Origin: Streptomyces sp. NBC_01237
Lineage (GTDB): Bacteria; Actinomycetota; Actinomycetes; Streptomycetales; Streptomycetaceae
DNA: 64,000 bases
Reading direction: 5' to 3'
Assembly: GCF_035917275.1 (NCBI RefSeq)
Contig: NZ_CP108508.1
Span: forward strand, 1-64,000
Shown here: positions 27,460-36,364 of the stretch, piece after piece
Layout of the letters: every line of letters starts with the position of its first letter
How positions within the stretch are numbered: position 1 is the stretch's first letter
Made by a program: the position numbers and the translations under genes
Notes under the pieces: generated by a model
What the model was told of the DNA's origin: nothing
The model's database searches: none
Seen by the model: only the letters and a program-made list of their open reading frames with translations

Positions 27460-28659
27460 GTGATCGGCACCGGCGACATCGACGTCTTCCTCGGCTTGGA
27501 CGTCGGCAAGGGCGAACACCACGCCACCGCCGTCACCCCGGCCGGAAAGAAGGCGTTCGACAAGCGCCTGCCCAACACCGAGCCCAAGCTCCGCGAGCTG
27601 TTCGCGAAACTCCAGGCCAAGCACGGAACGGTGCTGGTCGTGGTCGATCAGCCGGTCTCGATCGGAGCCCTGCCGCTGGCGGTCGCGCGGGACATGGGCT
27701 GCCCGGTCGCCTATCTGCCGGGGCTGACGATGCGGCGGATCGCCGACCTCTATCCGGGTGAGGCGAAGACGGATGCGCGGGACGCGTTCATCATCGCGGA
27801 CGCGGCCCGCGCGATGCCCCACACGCTGCGGGTGATCGACGGCAAGGACGAGACGATCGCCGAGCTGGAGATGATCGTCGGCTACGACGACCTGGCCGGC
27901 GAGGCCACCCGCGTCGCGAACCGGCTGCATGGCCTGCTCACCCAGATCCACCCGTCGCTGGAACGGGTCTTGGGGCCGCGGTTGCAGCACCCGGCCGTCC
28001 TCACGCTGCTGGAACGGTTCGGTTCACCGGCACAGATACACAAGGCGGGCCGGCGGCGGTTGGCCACACTGATGCGGCCGAAGGCGCCGAGGATGGCCGA
28101 GCGACTGGTCGAGGAGATCTTCACCGCCCTGGACGAGCAGACCGTGACGGTCCCGGGCACCGAGGCGGCCGCGTTGATCGTCCCGAGCCTGGCCGGATCC
28201 CTGGCCGCCGTCCTCGACCAGCGCAAGCTGCTGGCCGGTCGGATCGAGGAACTGCTGGAGGCCCACCCTCTTTCGAAAGTCCTGAGGTCGATGACGGGGG
28301 TCGGCGTCAGGACCGGAGCCCGGATCCTGATCGAGGTCGGTGACGGCAGCACCTTCCCGACCGCCGGCCACCTTGCCGCCTACGCGGGTCTCGCCCCCGC
28401 GACCCGGAGCTCGGGCTCCTCGATCCGAGGCGAACAGCCCTCCAGGAGGGGAAACAAGCAGCTCAAACGGGCCTTCTTTCTCTCCGCATTCGCCGCACTC
28501 GGCGACCCGGCATCCCGGTCCTACTACGACAAGAAGATCGCCCAGGGCAAGCACCACACACAGGCCCTGCTCTGCCTCGCCCGACGCCGGGCCGACGTCC
28601 TCTTCGCGATGCTCCGCGACGGAACCTTCTACGAGCCCCAACCGGCTACGGCCAGATGA
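27460..28659 (+). CDS. IS110-family transposase, intact
   Basis: 399 aa from GTG 27460, preceded by GGAGG at 9 bases. The N-terminal RuvC-like DEDD domain shows DVFLGLDVGKGEHHATAV and KTDARDAFIIADAARAMPH; the C-terminal Transposase_20 domain shows RSMTGVGVRTGARILIEVGD and PATRSSGSSIRGEQPSRRGN with the conserved catalytic Ser. It catalyses RNA-guided site-specific recombination of its IS in known relatives. It is only about 65-70% like the other copies here by eye, so it is a separate IS species. Confidence 0.88.
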   Translation: MIGTGDIDVFLGLDVGKGEHHATAVTPAGKKAFDKRLPNTEPKLRELFAKLQAKHGTVLVVVDQPVSIGALPLAVARDMGCPVAYLPGLTMRRIADLYPGEAKTDARDAFIIADAARAMPHTLRVIDGKDETIAELEMIVGYDDLAGEATRVANRLHGLLTQIHPSLERVLGPRLQHPAVLTLLERFGSPAQIHKAGRRRLATLMRPKAPRMAERLVEEIFTALDEQTVTVPGTEAAALIVPSLAGSLAAVLDQRKLLAGRIEELLEAHPLSKVLRSMTGVGVRTGARILIEVGDGSTFPTAGHLAAYAGLAPATRSSGSSIRGEQPSRRGNKQLKRAFFLSAFAALGDPASRSYYDKKIAQGKHHTQALLCLARRRADVLFAMLRDGTFYEPQPATAR

Positions 28660-28677
28660 GAAGTCCGGACTGCTTGG

Positions 28678-28911
28678 TCAGTCCTCCGGCCGAAGCCGCT
28701 GCCGAGCGGCCGCAAGCCGCTGGTCATAGTTAGACGCGAACAGTTCCGGAAGGGTCTTGTCGAGTGTTGCGGCGATCCGATGGATCGGCGCCCAGACCGC
28801 TGGATCGTCGACAACTCGGCTGAGGTCCGTCATCTGGAGCTTCTCCAGCCAGCGCGACAGCACCAGTGCCTCGTCACTCGTGAGCTTGATCGTGACCTGG
28901 CTATCACTCAT
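28678..28911 (-). CDS. Small hypothetical protein
   Basis: 77 aa from ATG 28911. Acidic and helical (VTIKLTSDEALVLSRWLEKL, PIHRIAATLDKTLPELFA) with good codon bias. No family recognised; the first part looks like a short regulatory or antitoxin-like domain, which is only an impression. It ends 19 bases from the IS110 transposase stop, convergently. Confidence 0.6.
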   Translation of the reverse strand: MSDSQVTIKLTSDEALVLSRWLEKLQMTDLSRVVDDPAVWAPIHRIAATLDKTLPELFASNYDQRLAAARQRLRPED

Positions 28912-29188
28912 GCACACCCCTACCGCTCGGCCCGCCCCTGACCGCACGAACCTACTGGCCTTGGACCTTGACCAAACACATAGGGGCGCCCCCGCCCTCA
29001 GGGTGCTTTTCCTAGCGGGCCTTGGTCTGGCCCGCCCCCTGGTTCGCCTGCACAGGACCGTTCAACACGTTCACGCCCTTTTGGTTACCGAGTCCTTCCC
29101 TTCCTGGGGTGGGACTGGCTCTCTTGAAAGGAAAGGAACCGGCGGCCCGCTGCCCCGCCACTGTCAGGACAAGGACCAGGGAGTGATC

Positions 29189-30220
29189 ATGGATCTCGCA
29201 GTCCCTCAGCTCCGCCTTGATCTGCCGTCCAGGCTCCACCCCCACGAAGACCGCGCCCAGCAGCACACGCAGGCGTGGGTACAGGAAATGGGCATGATCG
29301 CCAACAGCCCGAAAGCGCGGGAGGTCTGCGACTCGTTCCTGCTCGGAAGGCTGGCCGCCCGGGTCTATCCCCACGCCTCCGTCGGCCGTTTATACGTCCT
29401 GGCGGACTGGATGAGCGCCTACTTCATCCTGGAGGACGTCCTGGACGACACGGTGGAGGCCCGCGACCCGGAGGTGGCCACCGAGATCGCCGACCAGTTC
29501 ATCGCCCCCTTCCTCGGCACCGCCCCGCAAACCGGGCCCCACCGGGTGGGCGACGTCCTCGCGGTGCCGAGGATCCGGGAAGGACTGGCCGACCTGTGGG
29601 CCCGCACCCGGCCGGGCATGACCGCCGCGTGGACCAACCGCCTCGTCCACGACATGACCGACTACCTCTACTCGCACGTCCGCCAGTCGGAGATCAACTC
29701 CTCCGAACCCCCCTTCGACGAGGACGCGTACTGCGCCCACCGGCTCCTGACCAGTGCCATGTACGTCTCCGCCGACCTCATCGAGGTCGCCACCGCCAGG
29801 CCGGTGCCCGAACACCTGATCCGCAACCCGGACGTCGCGACCATGCGCGAAGCCGCCTCCCACGTCGTGGCCTGGGTCAACGACCTGTACTCCGCGCCCA
29901 AGGAGATCCGCCTCAACGACCTCTGCAACTATGTCGTGGTCCTGACCAGCAAACTCGACGTCTCCTTGCAGGAAGCCGCCGATCTCGGCTGCCCAGCGGG
30001 CCGACGTCCAGGTCGGACGGTTCCTCGCCGCCGAGAGCCGCGCCGAGGCCGTCCTCTACCCCCACCTGCAGCCCGACGACCGCCAAGCCCTCACCAAAAT
30101 GGTCGAAGGACTCAAGACCTGGATGACCGGCAACGCCCTCTGGGCAGAGGAAACCGCCCGCTACACCGACCGCGCGACCCGGCGACCGGCCCCGTGCAGC
30201 ACCTCGCCACACTCATCTGA
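29189..30220 (+). pseudogene. Class I terpene synthase, frameshifted near the 3' end
   Basis: ATG 29189 follows AGGGAG at good spacing. The Asp-rich metal motif is DDTVE (residues 86-90, after YFILEDVL) and the NSE triad is NDLYSAPKE (231-239); Arg185 is a candidate diphosphate sensor. Near 29987 one extra base moves the frame: the true continuation is AAQRADVQVGRFLAAESRAE, then WMTGNALWAEETARYTDR, the conserved W...RY end. The original frame only reaches a stop at 30220 with an Arg/Pro-rich tail. Family-typical length (about 340 aa). Likely a sesqui- or related terpene cyclase; product not predictable. Functional only if the indel is an artefact. Confidence 0.82.
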
Positions 30221-30502
30221 CGACCCCGACAGCAACCGCGGCACAGGCCCCGCACAGAATCCCCGCCGGCCATGCCCGGCGCCGCCGAGGATGCCCCATG
30301 ACGGACAGCAGGTCACCGGGCAGTGCCGTTCCACGCCCGCACGCGCCAAGCCCCAAGCACCCAGGGCGCACCGGGTTGAACCGGCGGGGTCGCGGGATCC
30401 GCCTCCTCGGATCCGGCACCGGGCTCCACCCGCAGCAACCGGCCCCGCGCACCCCGCGTCCCCGCTTCATCCACCGCACCGCCGACCGGAGAGTGGACAG
30501 CT

Positions 30503-31849
30503 ATGACAACGAACATTCCGATCAGCCAGGCACCGGGAGCGCTGCCTCTCCTCGGCCACCTCCTGCCACTGGTACGCGACCCCCTGAAATTCCTCACCTC
30601 ACTGCCCGCCCGCGGAGACCTGGTCCACATCCGAATCGGCCCCATGAAGGCCCTTCTGGTGTGCGACCCGGGACTGACCCGCCACGTCCTGGTCAACGAC
30701 CGCACCTTCGACAAAGGCGGCCCGGCATTCGACCAGGGCAGGGAAGTCCTGGGCAACGGCCTGCCCCTCTGCCCCCATACCGACCACCGCCGCCAGCGAC
30801 GGCTGGTCCAGCCCGCCTTCCACCCTGCCCGCCTGCCCGCGTACGCCCGCCTGATGACCGAACAGACCGACACCGCCACCGGCTCGTGGACCGACGGCCA
30901 GACCATCGACGCCTATACCGAGATGCAGAACATCGTCGCCCAGGGCCTGGTGGCAACCATGTTCGCCGACACCCTCAACCCCACCGCCATCACCGGGGTA
31001 CTGGAGGACCTCGGCGCCATCACGGACGGCATCTTCCGGCGCATGATCACACCACCGCGCCTGAACACGCTCCCCACCCCCGGCAACCGCCGCTACTACC
31101 AGGCCCGATCCCGCCTGCGCCAGACCATGGCCCGCGCCACCGCAGACCGCCGCTCCGCCGCCACCGGCCACGACGACCTGCTGTCCGTACTCCTCGGCAG
31201 CCCCGATTCCCCCGAAGACGGCCATGACCAGAACCTTTCCGACGCCGAGGTCATCGACCAGCTGATGGCCTTCTTCTTCGCCGGCATCGAGACCGCGGCC
31301 GCCACCCTGGCATGGGCACTGCACGCACTGGCCCAGCATCCCCACATCGAAGAACAGCTCCACGCCGAGGCCGACAGCGTTCTCGCCGGCGCCGCAGCCA
31401 CACTCGACGACGTGCCCAGGCTGGAATACACACGCCGCGTCCTCATGGAATCCCTGCGATGCTATCCGCCAGCCTGGCTCGTCAGCCGCACCACCACCAC
31501 CGACACACACCTCGGCACGCACCCCGTCCGCGCCGGCACGGCCGTCTTCTTCAGCCCCTATCTCATCCACCACCGAACCGACCAGTACGACAACCCCGAG
31601 CAATTCGACCCCGACCGGTGGGGCAGCTCCCGCCACCTCAACCCACCGGACGGCTCCTTCATCCCGTTCGGCGGAGGCGCCCGCAAGTGCGTCGGCGACC
31701 AGTTCGGCATCACCGAAGCCGTCATCATCCTGGCCACGATCGCCGCACGATGGCGCCTGGAACCCCTGCCCGGCCGCCCCGTCCGCCCCGCCCTGGCCCT
31801 CACACTCAGCCCGCAACGGCTGCACATGCGCCTCAGGCCCCGCACATAG
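30503..31849 (+). CDS. Cytochrome P450, probable terpene-tailoring enzyme
   Basis: 448 aa from ATG 30503 with GGAGAG upstream. All P450 landmarks are present: HRRQRRLVQPAFHP (95-108, C-helix), AGIETA (260-265, oxygen-activating I-helix), ESLR (316-319, ExxR), FDPDRW (368-373) and heme loop FGGGARKCVG with ligand Cys396. The overall look (LPLLGH start, DPDRW) recalls the CYP170/CYP183 group of Streptomyces that oxidises sesquiterpenes. It lies on the same strand 282 bases after the terpene synthase, so oxidation of that enzyme's product is the obvious role, by inference. A ferredoxin partner is not encoded nearby. Confidence 0.88.
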   Translation: MTTNIPISQAPGALPLLGHLLPLVRDPLKFLTSLPARGDLVHIRIGPMKALLVCDPGLTRHVLVNDRTFDKGGPAFDQGREVLGNGLPLCPHTDHRRQRRLVQPAFHPARLPAYARLMTEQTDTATGSWTDGQTIDAYTEMQNIVAQGLVATMFADTLNPTAITGVLEDLGAITDGIFRRMITPPRLNTLPTPGNRRYYQARSRLRQTMARATADRRSAATGHDDLLSVLLGSPDSPEDGHDQNLSDAEVIDQLMAFFFAGIETAAATLAWALHALAQHPHIEEQLHAEADSVLAGAAATLDDVPRLEYTRRVLMESLRCYPPAWLVSRTTTTDTHLGTHPVRAGTAVFFSPYLIHHRTDQYDNPEQFDPDRWGSSRHLNPPDGSFIPFGGGARKCVGDQFGITEAVIILATIAARWRLEPLPGRPVRPALALTLSPQRLHMRLRPRT

Positions 31850-31869
31850 CACCGCCCGGGTCCCGAACC

Positions 31870-32107
31870 CTGCACACCCCGCGTCGGCTTCACTCAGCCC
31901 ACAACCGTCTTCCAGGCCCTGGCCGCCGCCGGGCTCTCGAACGAGCAGGCCGACGACATCGTCTCGAAGCTGGAGGCCGGGGCGGTGGCCGGCGCCCACA
32001 CCTGGATCTCCGAGAGCAGCCCCCCGCACGGGTCCGAGCCGCGGTTCGAGGACGGCTGGTTCGCCGGTGTCCGCGACGTCGCCAGCTACCCGGCCGCCAC
32101 CCGATGA
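31870..32107 (+). pseudogene. C-terminal remnant of a hypothetical plasmid-type protein
   Basis: Frame reads FTQPTTVFQALAAAGLSNEQ, DDIVSKLEAGAVAGAHTWIS, FEDGWFAGVRDVASYPAATR and stops at TGA 32105. Good codon bias but no start codon; it abuts the P450 stop, so its 5' part is gone. Not recognised. Confidence 0.45.
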
Positions 32108-32176
32108 TCATTCGCCGCCACCACCCCCACCGGATGGATCTCCCCCGATTGCAACCCTATGCAACCCCCACGCACC
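32091..32176. repeat. Repeat R5, copy a
   Basis: About 85 bases from GGCCGCCACCCGATGATCAT to CCCCACGCAC recur at 34040-34123 with about 90% identity by eye. It contains GCCGCCACCACCCCCACC and lies over the end of the upstream gene remnant. Confidence 0.75.
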
Positions 32177-32272
32177 GCTCCATGCCGGGACTGCCGGTGG
32201 GCGTTCGGGCCGGGGCCCCACTCGCCCCGCACAAGCAGCGAACTGCCGGAGCGGGCCCCGGCCCGCCCGCGT

Positions 32273-32361
32273 GCGTGACACCGGCCGTAGCAGGGTCGTT
32301 GAACTGGTAGAACGGCACTGCGCAGAGAGGCCCCGGGCATCATCACCCCGGGGTCTCGTGC
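32273..32361. repeat. Repeat R4, copy a, with stem-loop
   Basis: GTGACACCGGCCGT...TCGTTGAACTGG...GAACGGCACTGC is followed by a GCCCCGGG...CCCCGGGG stem-loop. The same arrangement occurs at 51859-51944, and the first part at 43299-43336. Function unknown; the hairpin could terminate transcription. Confidence 0.6.
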
Positions 32362-32494
32362 TGTCGGCGCCGTGCTCCTGGTCGTGGTCGCGCTCTACCG
32401 GCCCGGGACGAAGCGGCCAAAAGCCCGGACCGCCCCCGCCCGCCGCCGAGAGACTCGGCATCGTTGTGATCGCCGAGCACCGACGAAGGACACG

Positions 32495-32710
32495 TTGAGC
32501 CAGCCGGAGCAGCCCTGGCAGCCGGGCCCGAACGATCTGCCCTTCACCACCCACCTGATCAACCCCCACGGCGACCGGCACCTGGGATTCAACGATGCCG
32601 AGGGAGCTTCTACCGGCTGTGGGAGCACCGCGGGCCCGAGCCGCTCCACGCCGGCGACGCGATCCACTCGCTATCTCGCCTCTCCGCTGCCCGTTCACGC
32701 CCGCTACTGA
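32495..32710 (+). pseudogene. Frameshifted hypothetical plasmid gene
   Basis: TTG 32495 preceded by GAAGGAC starts SQPEQPWQPGPNDLPFTTHL and NPHGDRHLGFNDAEGA; near 32608 one base is missing or extra, after which FYRLWEHRGPEPLHAGDAIH continues in another frame. Family not recognised; clear coding bias in both halves. Confidence 0.5.
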
Positions 32711-33038
32711 CGCCGTAGGACCTCCTCAGTAGCCCTTGGGTTCTACGCTGGCGTGGTGTCCAAAGGCACCGGGCGGGCCGGGGAGAGGAACTGTCGGGCT
32801 TGTGGCGAACGGCTGAGGCCGGGTGCCCGGCCTGACGCTCTGTTTGTTCCTCAGCTTGTCGTGTGCCAGGCAGTACGGGATGGCGCTCAGCTCGCTGCCC
32901 TTCCTACCACCCAGGCACCGAAGCAGCGAGCGGCTGGACGGCTTGGCTACGAGTACCCAGTAGTACTGGGGTTGGTGTGGGCTGTCCGATCCGGGCCGTA
33001 GTGTGGGTGCCCTGGCCGAGATCGGGGAGGGGCGGGGC
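32711..33038. other. Intergenic region
   Basis: No supported gene or repeat seen, only the GGGGAGGGGCGGGG ribosome region of the next gene at its right end. Confidence 0.35.
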
Positions 33039-33392
33039 ATGGAGGCAGCCACTGCACGGTTTATTGAGGAGTCCACGGCTCTGCCGCCGTCGGCGCTCGC
33101 CGCGCTGTACGAGGAGTCCCTCGACCGCTGGAGCCGGGGCGGCCGCGATGCCAGCCGTGCGATCAGGGTCTCCGCGTCGGAGAACTCCGCGATCGAACGT
33201 GCCGTCCGCACCGCTCTCCTCCGCCGCACCCACGAACTGGACGCCTTCCGCGCGGAACTCTGCTTCGACATCGAACCTGCCTGCTCGATCGCCGCGTGCG
33301 CTGTCTGCAAGCGTACGAAACTGACGGAGGAGCAGTACAGGGTGCTGCTGGACCCGTTCGCGGCGGCAGGGGTCACAGTCCCAGAGTGGTGA
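33039..33392 (+). CDS. Hypothetical protein with Cys cluster
   Basis: 117 aa from ATG 33039, 7-8 bases after GGGGAGG; a GTG at 33003 would add 12 residues. Helical, with CSIAACAVCKR near the end, possibly binding metal. Last residues AGVTVPEW. No family recognised. Confidence 0.6.
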   Translation: MEAATARFIEESTALPPSALAALYEESLDRWSRGGRDASRAIRVSASENSAIERAVRTALLRRTHELDAFRAELCFDIEPACSIAACAVCKRTKLTEEQYRVLLDPFAAAGVTVPEW

Positions 33393-33627
33393 GCTTGTCC
33401 TACCTTTCAAGCGGGTCGGATCTGATCATTCGTAGGATCGGGGAGGCCGGCCCAGGGGTTCCGGGTATGACTGTGAGCTTGTCGCCGCTTGATGGCTCAA
33501 AGAACTCGGCCGCCCGGAGCCCCACGACGACTCGACCGCTAGTTGGGATACGCGACTTGATCGCTTCGTAGGACAACGTCGGCGAGGTCGTCTGCCGGGA
33601 CCAATGTGAGACGACGAGCTGGCGGAG

Positions 33628-33775
33628 GTGGCCGTGCCCCAGATATGGGCCGGAGTGGACATCGGCAAGGAACATCACCATTGTGTGGTGATCGACGACC
33701 GGGGCAAGCGCCTCCTGTCGCGACGGGTCCTGAACGACGAGCCGGTCCTGTTGGAGCTCATCGGCGATGTACTCA
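33628..33775 (+). pseudogene. IS110-family transposase, N-terminal fragment
   Basis: Reads VPQIWAGVDIGKEHHHCVVI then DDRGKRLLSRRVLNDEPVLL, the first strand-helix units of an IS110 RuvC-like domain including the first Asp. It is cut near 33775, where an oppositely oriented hypothetical gene begins. Different subtype from the other IS110 copies here. Confidence 0.75.
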
Positions 33776-34000
33776 CGCCCTCCGGGGATCCCCGTGACGC
33801 CGGACGTCGGTGGCTACGGCGCGGGCGTGGCCGGTCAGCTGCAGGGCGATCTGCTCGAAGTCGTGCGAGGTGAGAGTGGTCGGGTCGGTCCAGGACAGGA
33901 CCGCGGCGACCAACCGCTCGTAGGGGGCGCGGTCCAGGGGTAAGTCCGCTCCGAAGAACCCGTGCGGGTCGTGGAGAACGGTGTGCGTGTTCGGTTTCAT
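33773..34000 (-). CDS. Hypothetical protein, C-terminus cut by IS110 debris
   Basis: 75 codons from ATG 34000: KPNTHTVLHDPHGFFGADLP, APYERLVAAVLSWTD and SHDFEQIALQLTGHARAVAT. Coding bias is strong. Homologues I recall from Streptomyces are similar in size, but the stop falls exactly at the IS110 fragment junction, so the end is probably artificial. Function unknown. Confidence 0.55.
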   Translation of the reverse strand: MKPNTHTVLHDPHGFFGADLPLDRAPYERLVAAVLSWTDPTTLTSHDFEQIALQLTGHARAVATDVRRHGDPRRA

Positions 34001-34039
34001 CAGCCCTCACCCCGGGGGTTTCTCCCGGTCGCCGGCGGC

Positions 34040-34123
34040 CGGCCGCCACCCGATGATCATTCGCCGCCACCACCCCCACCAGATGGGTCTCCCCGGATTG
34101 CCACCCTATGCCCCCCACGCACG
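34040..34123. repeat. Repeat R5, copy b
   Basis: Second copy of 32091-32176, here upstream of the gene at 33773-34000 and between it and the TetR operators. Confidence 0.75.
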
Positions 34124-34248
34124 CGCTTCAGACCAGGACGCACCTTCCCGATCCACTCACAGCAGCCAGCGGTCTCAGCGACCTCCAGCCGTAGTTGTGC
34201 ATCTTGGTGGGCCGTCACCGACAAGCAGCCGAGTAAGGAAAGACAAAC

Positions 34249-34290
34249 GGAGTGAGCACTCACTCATTGACGGAGTGAGTACTCACTCCG
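34249..34290. promoter_or_regulatory. Twin TetR-type operator
   Basis: CGGAGTGAGTACTCACTCCG (34271-34290) is a perfect 20-bp palindrome. GGAGTGAGCACTCACTCA (34249-34266) is a near-copy differing at the centre and one end. They lie 14-55 bases before the TetR start, the expected place for autorepression. Confidence 0.85.
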
Positions 34291-34303
34291 CAGGCTGGTG
34301 GCC

Positions 34304-34915
34304 ATGACAACACCCAAGGACAACCAGACCACCCGCCGCCGCGCCCCCGCGATGACGCCGGAGGAGCGCCGCGCGATGGTCATCCAGACCGCGATCCCGC
34401 TGATCGCCGAGTACGGGGCGGCGGTGACGACCGCGAAGATCGCCCGTGCCGCGGGCATCGGTGAGGGCACGATCTTCCGGGTCTTCGCCGACAAGGACGA
34501 GTTGCTGCAGGCTTGCATCGCCGAGGCGCTCTCCCCCGAGCACGCGGTCCGCGAGCTCGACGCGATCGACGTGTCCCAGCCGCTGCCCGACCGGCTCGCG
34601 GAGGCGGCCGAGGCGCTGCAGGCGCATATGTCCAGGATGGGCGCGATCCTCGGCTCGCTGGGGCATCGCGGCGGCAAGCACCCCGGCACGGTGCGCGGCG
34701 CGGGCCGCGACGAGTCGACGGCCCGTATCCGCGCGGCCCTCGCGGAGCTGCTGGAGCCCGACAGGGCCGCCCTGCGCCGGCCGCCGGAGCAGATCGCGGC
34801 CCTTTTCTTCGGGCTGCTCTTCACCCAGCCGCGTACGGAGGACGAGCCCGACCTGGCCCCGCGAGAGCTGGTGGAGGTCTTCCTGCACGGGGCGCTCTCG
34901 GGGGGCGCCAAGTGA
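34304..34915 (+). CDS. TetR-family transcriptional regulator, autoregulated
   Basis: 203 aa from ATG 34304 (GTG 34298 is alternative). The N-terminal HTH is clear: VIQTAIPLIAEYGAAVTTAKI then ARAAGIGEGTIFRVFADKDE. The C-terminal ligand domain is helical. Two palindromes directly upstream indicate self-repression. Its stop overlaps the start of the DUF6069 gene (GTGA), so the regulator controls this membrane protein as part of one operon. The inducer is unknown. Confidence 0.9.
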   Translation: MTTPKDNQTTRRRAPAMTPEERRAMVIQTAIPLIAEYGAAVTTAKIARAAGIGEGTIFRVFADKDELLQACIAEALSPEHAVRELDAIDVSQPLPDRLAEAAEALQAHMSRMGAILGSLGHRGGKHPGTVRGAGRDESTARIRAALAELLEPDRAALRRPPEQIAALFFGLLFTQPRTEDEPDLAPRELVEVFLHGALSGGAK

Positions 34916-35322
34916 GCGCCCGGAGAAGGCGCCTGGGAGTGACGGCCCTGACTGTCCTGGCCCCCGTCCTGGTGTGGCTGGTCGCGGACCCTCTGCTGGG
35001 GCACCGGCTGCGGATCGCCGACGGCGAGCAGACACTCGACATCGGCGCCGTGCCCGTGGCGGTCGTCGCACTGCTCGCGTCGTTTGCCGGCTGGGGACTG
35101 CTGGCCGCCCTGGAGCGGTTCGGTGCGCGGCGCGCCCGCGCCATCTGGACCGGGGCGGCCGGAGCCGTACTGGCCGTGTCTTTCCTGCCGTTCATCGGCG
35201 ACGGCATGGACGGCGGCACCCGGGTCTCCCTCGCTCTGATGCACCTGGCGGTGGCGGCGGTGCTGGTCCCAGGGCTGGGCGGCAGGTCCCCCGGGGCGGG
35301 AACCGGTACCGCCAGGGGGTGA
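34912..35322 (+). CDS. DUF6069 family membrane protein
   Basis: 136 aa from GTG 34912, coupled to tetR. Four hydrophobic helices are visible (LGVTALTVLAPVLVWLVADP, GAVPVAVVALLASFAGWGLL, AGAVLAVSFLPFIG, SLALMHLAVAAVLVPGLGG). This layout is DUF6069 as I know it from actinomycetes; function unknown, often under a TetR regulator. Confidence 0.75.
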   Translation: MSARRRRLGVTALTVLAPVLVWLVADPLLGHRLRIADGEQTLDIGAVPVAVVALLASFAGWGLLAALERFGARRARAIWTGAAGAVLAVSFLPFIGDGMDGGTRVSLALMHLAVAAVLVPGLGGRSPGAGTGTARG

Positions 35323-35888
35323 CCGCCGGCACCAGGTACGCCGCGAACAGCACGGGATAAAGACAGCCCCGCCGAAGCGTCGCGCGGCCGGGGATAACCG
35401 TCAGAGTGCCGAATTCGCCTCGGATCAGAACTGGAAACACTTCAAGGGGATGCCGTTCCAGCTTCGAATCAGCTGGTCAGACGCTACGAACCCGGCTTCG
35501 GCCATACGCTTCAGGAAGCCATCCACCGCGCGGCACAGCTGATCTGACAGCTGTACGAGGCACCGGAAGAAATCGCGCAGGAACTCACCCTCTCCGCCGA
35601 ACTGGCCGAGTCGGCAGTAGGGCAGGGAACGTGTGTTCGGATAGAGCGGCGCCGCGCTCGCCCATAACATCGAGCGGGAGCAAAAGCTGGCCGTGCCCCG
35701 GCCAGCGCAGAAGGCCAACAGCGGGGCGGCGCGCTCCAGGACCGCGCCCAGGTCGGTAATGCGCCGGCCGCAGATCTCATCGCCCGGGGGGCGGCTGCGG
35801 TGAGGGGGGTGCCCCTACGTGTTTGGTCAAGCGTGGGCACGTTCGGTCCCGGCTCGATCTTCGCCGTGGGGCATGAGACTGTCTGGTC
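35323..35888 (+). other. Region with a decayed plasmid gene
   Basis: In the plus strand about 35460-35660 reads QLVRRYEPGFGHTLQEAIHR, AAQLI, TGA, QLYEAPEEIAQELTLSAELA and ESAVGQG, recognisable coding sequence interrupted by a stop and lacking a start. The rest, to the HEAT gene, holds nothing I can support. Confidence 0.4.
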
Positions 35889-36305
35889 GTGTCGGAGATG
35901 ATGAGTGGGGTGGAGGTGGCCTTGGATGGGGCCTCGTCTCCTTCCTGGTCGCAACGTGTTCGTGCTGGGCATGACCTCGCTTCCTTTTCTGATGTTCCTG
36001 AGGCTGCGGAAGCGCTGGTGGGGCTGCTGCTGGACGTCGAGGACACGGCAGTGACCCGTCAGACGGCAGAGGCCCTGGCCCGGGTGGGAACGGTGGCTGC
36101 GGTGCGACTCATCGCTCTGGCGCTCGCCGAAGCCGACGACAGCCATGCCGACTGGATGCAGACCGGGGTGCATGACGTCCTGGCGGGACCGGACAGTGTG
36201 CCTGACGTCGCGGCAGTCTGCGTGCAGCTCGCTCGGGACGGGGAGGCGGCTGTCCGTCAGGGCGCCGCGGAGATCTTGGCGTGGGCGGGCGGCGTAACAC
36301 ACTGA
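35889..36305 (+). CDS. HEAT-repeat protein
   Basis: 138 aa from GTG 35889. Helical repeats ARVGTVAAVRLIALALAEAD and CVQLARDGEAAVRQGAAEIL fit HEAT/armadillo units, with an N-terminal helix pair (SWSQRVRAGHDLASFSDVPE). Such small HEAT proteins in Streptomyces often sit among immunity genes; a role as immunity or scaffold protein is only a guess. Intact. Confidence 0.7.
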   Translation: MSEMMSGVEVALDGASSPSWSQRVRAGHDLASFSDVPEAAEALVGLLLDVEDTAVTRQTAEALARVGTVAAVRLIALALAEADDSHADWMQTGVHDVLAGPDSVPDVAAVCVQLARDGEAAVRQGAAEILAWAGGVTH

Positions 36306-36364
36306 CGACGGCTCCGACGGCTGCTGCATCGTTGTGCTGGCGAGTCGGGCTGTTGATGGGCTGG

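Noticed and set aside
30599..32029. 476-codon minus-strand frame over the P450
   Set aside because: Antisense shadow of a clearly real P450 with all motifs; composition Gly/Val/Glu-rich as expected for such shadows.
33400..33681. 93-codon minus-strand frame overlapping the IS110 fragment
   Set aside because: Some protein-like stretches (LSYEAIKSRIPTSGRVVVGL) but it crosses the IS boundary and has no start that makes sense; left unassigned.
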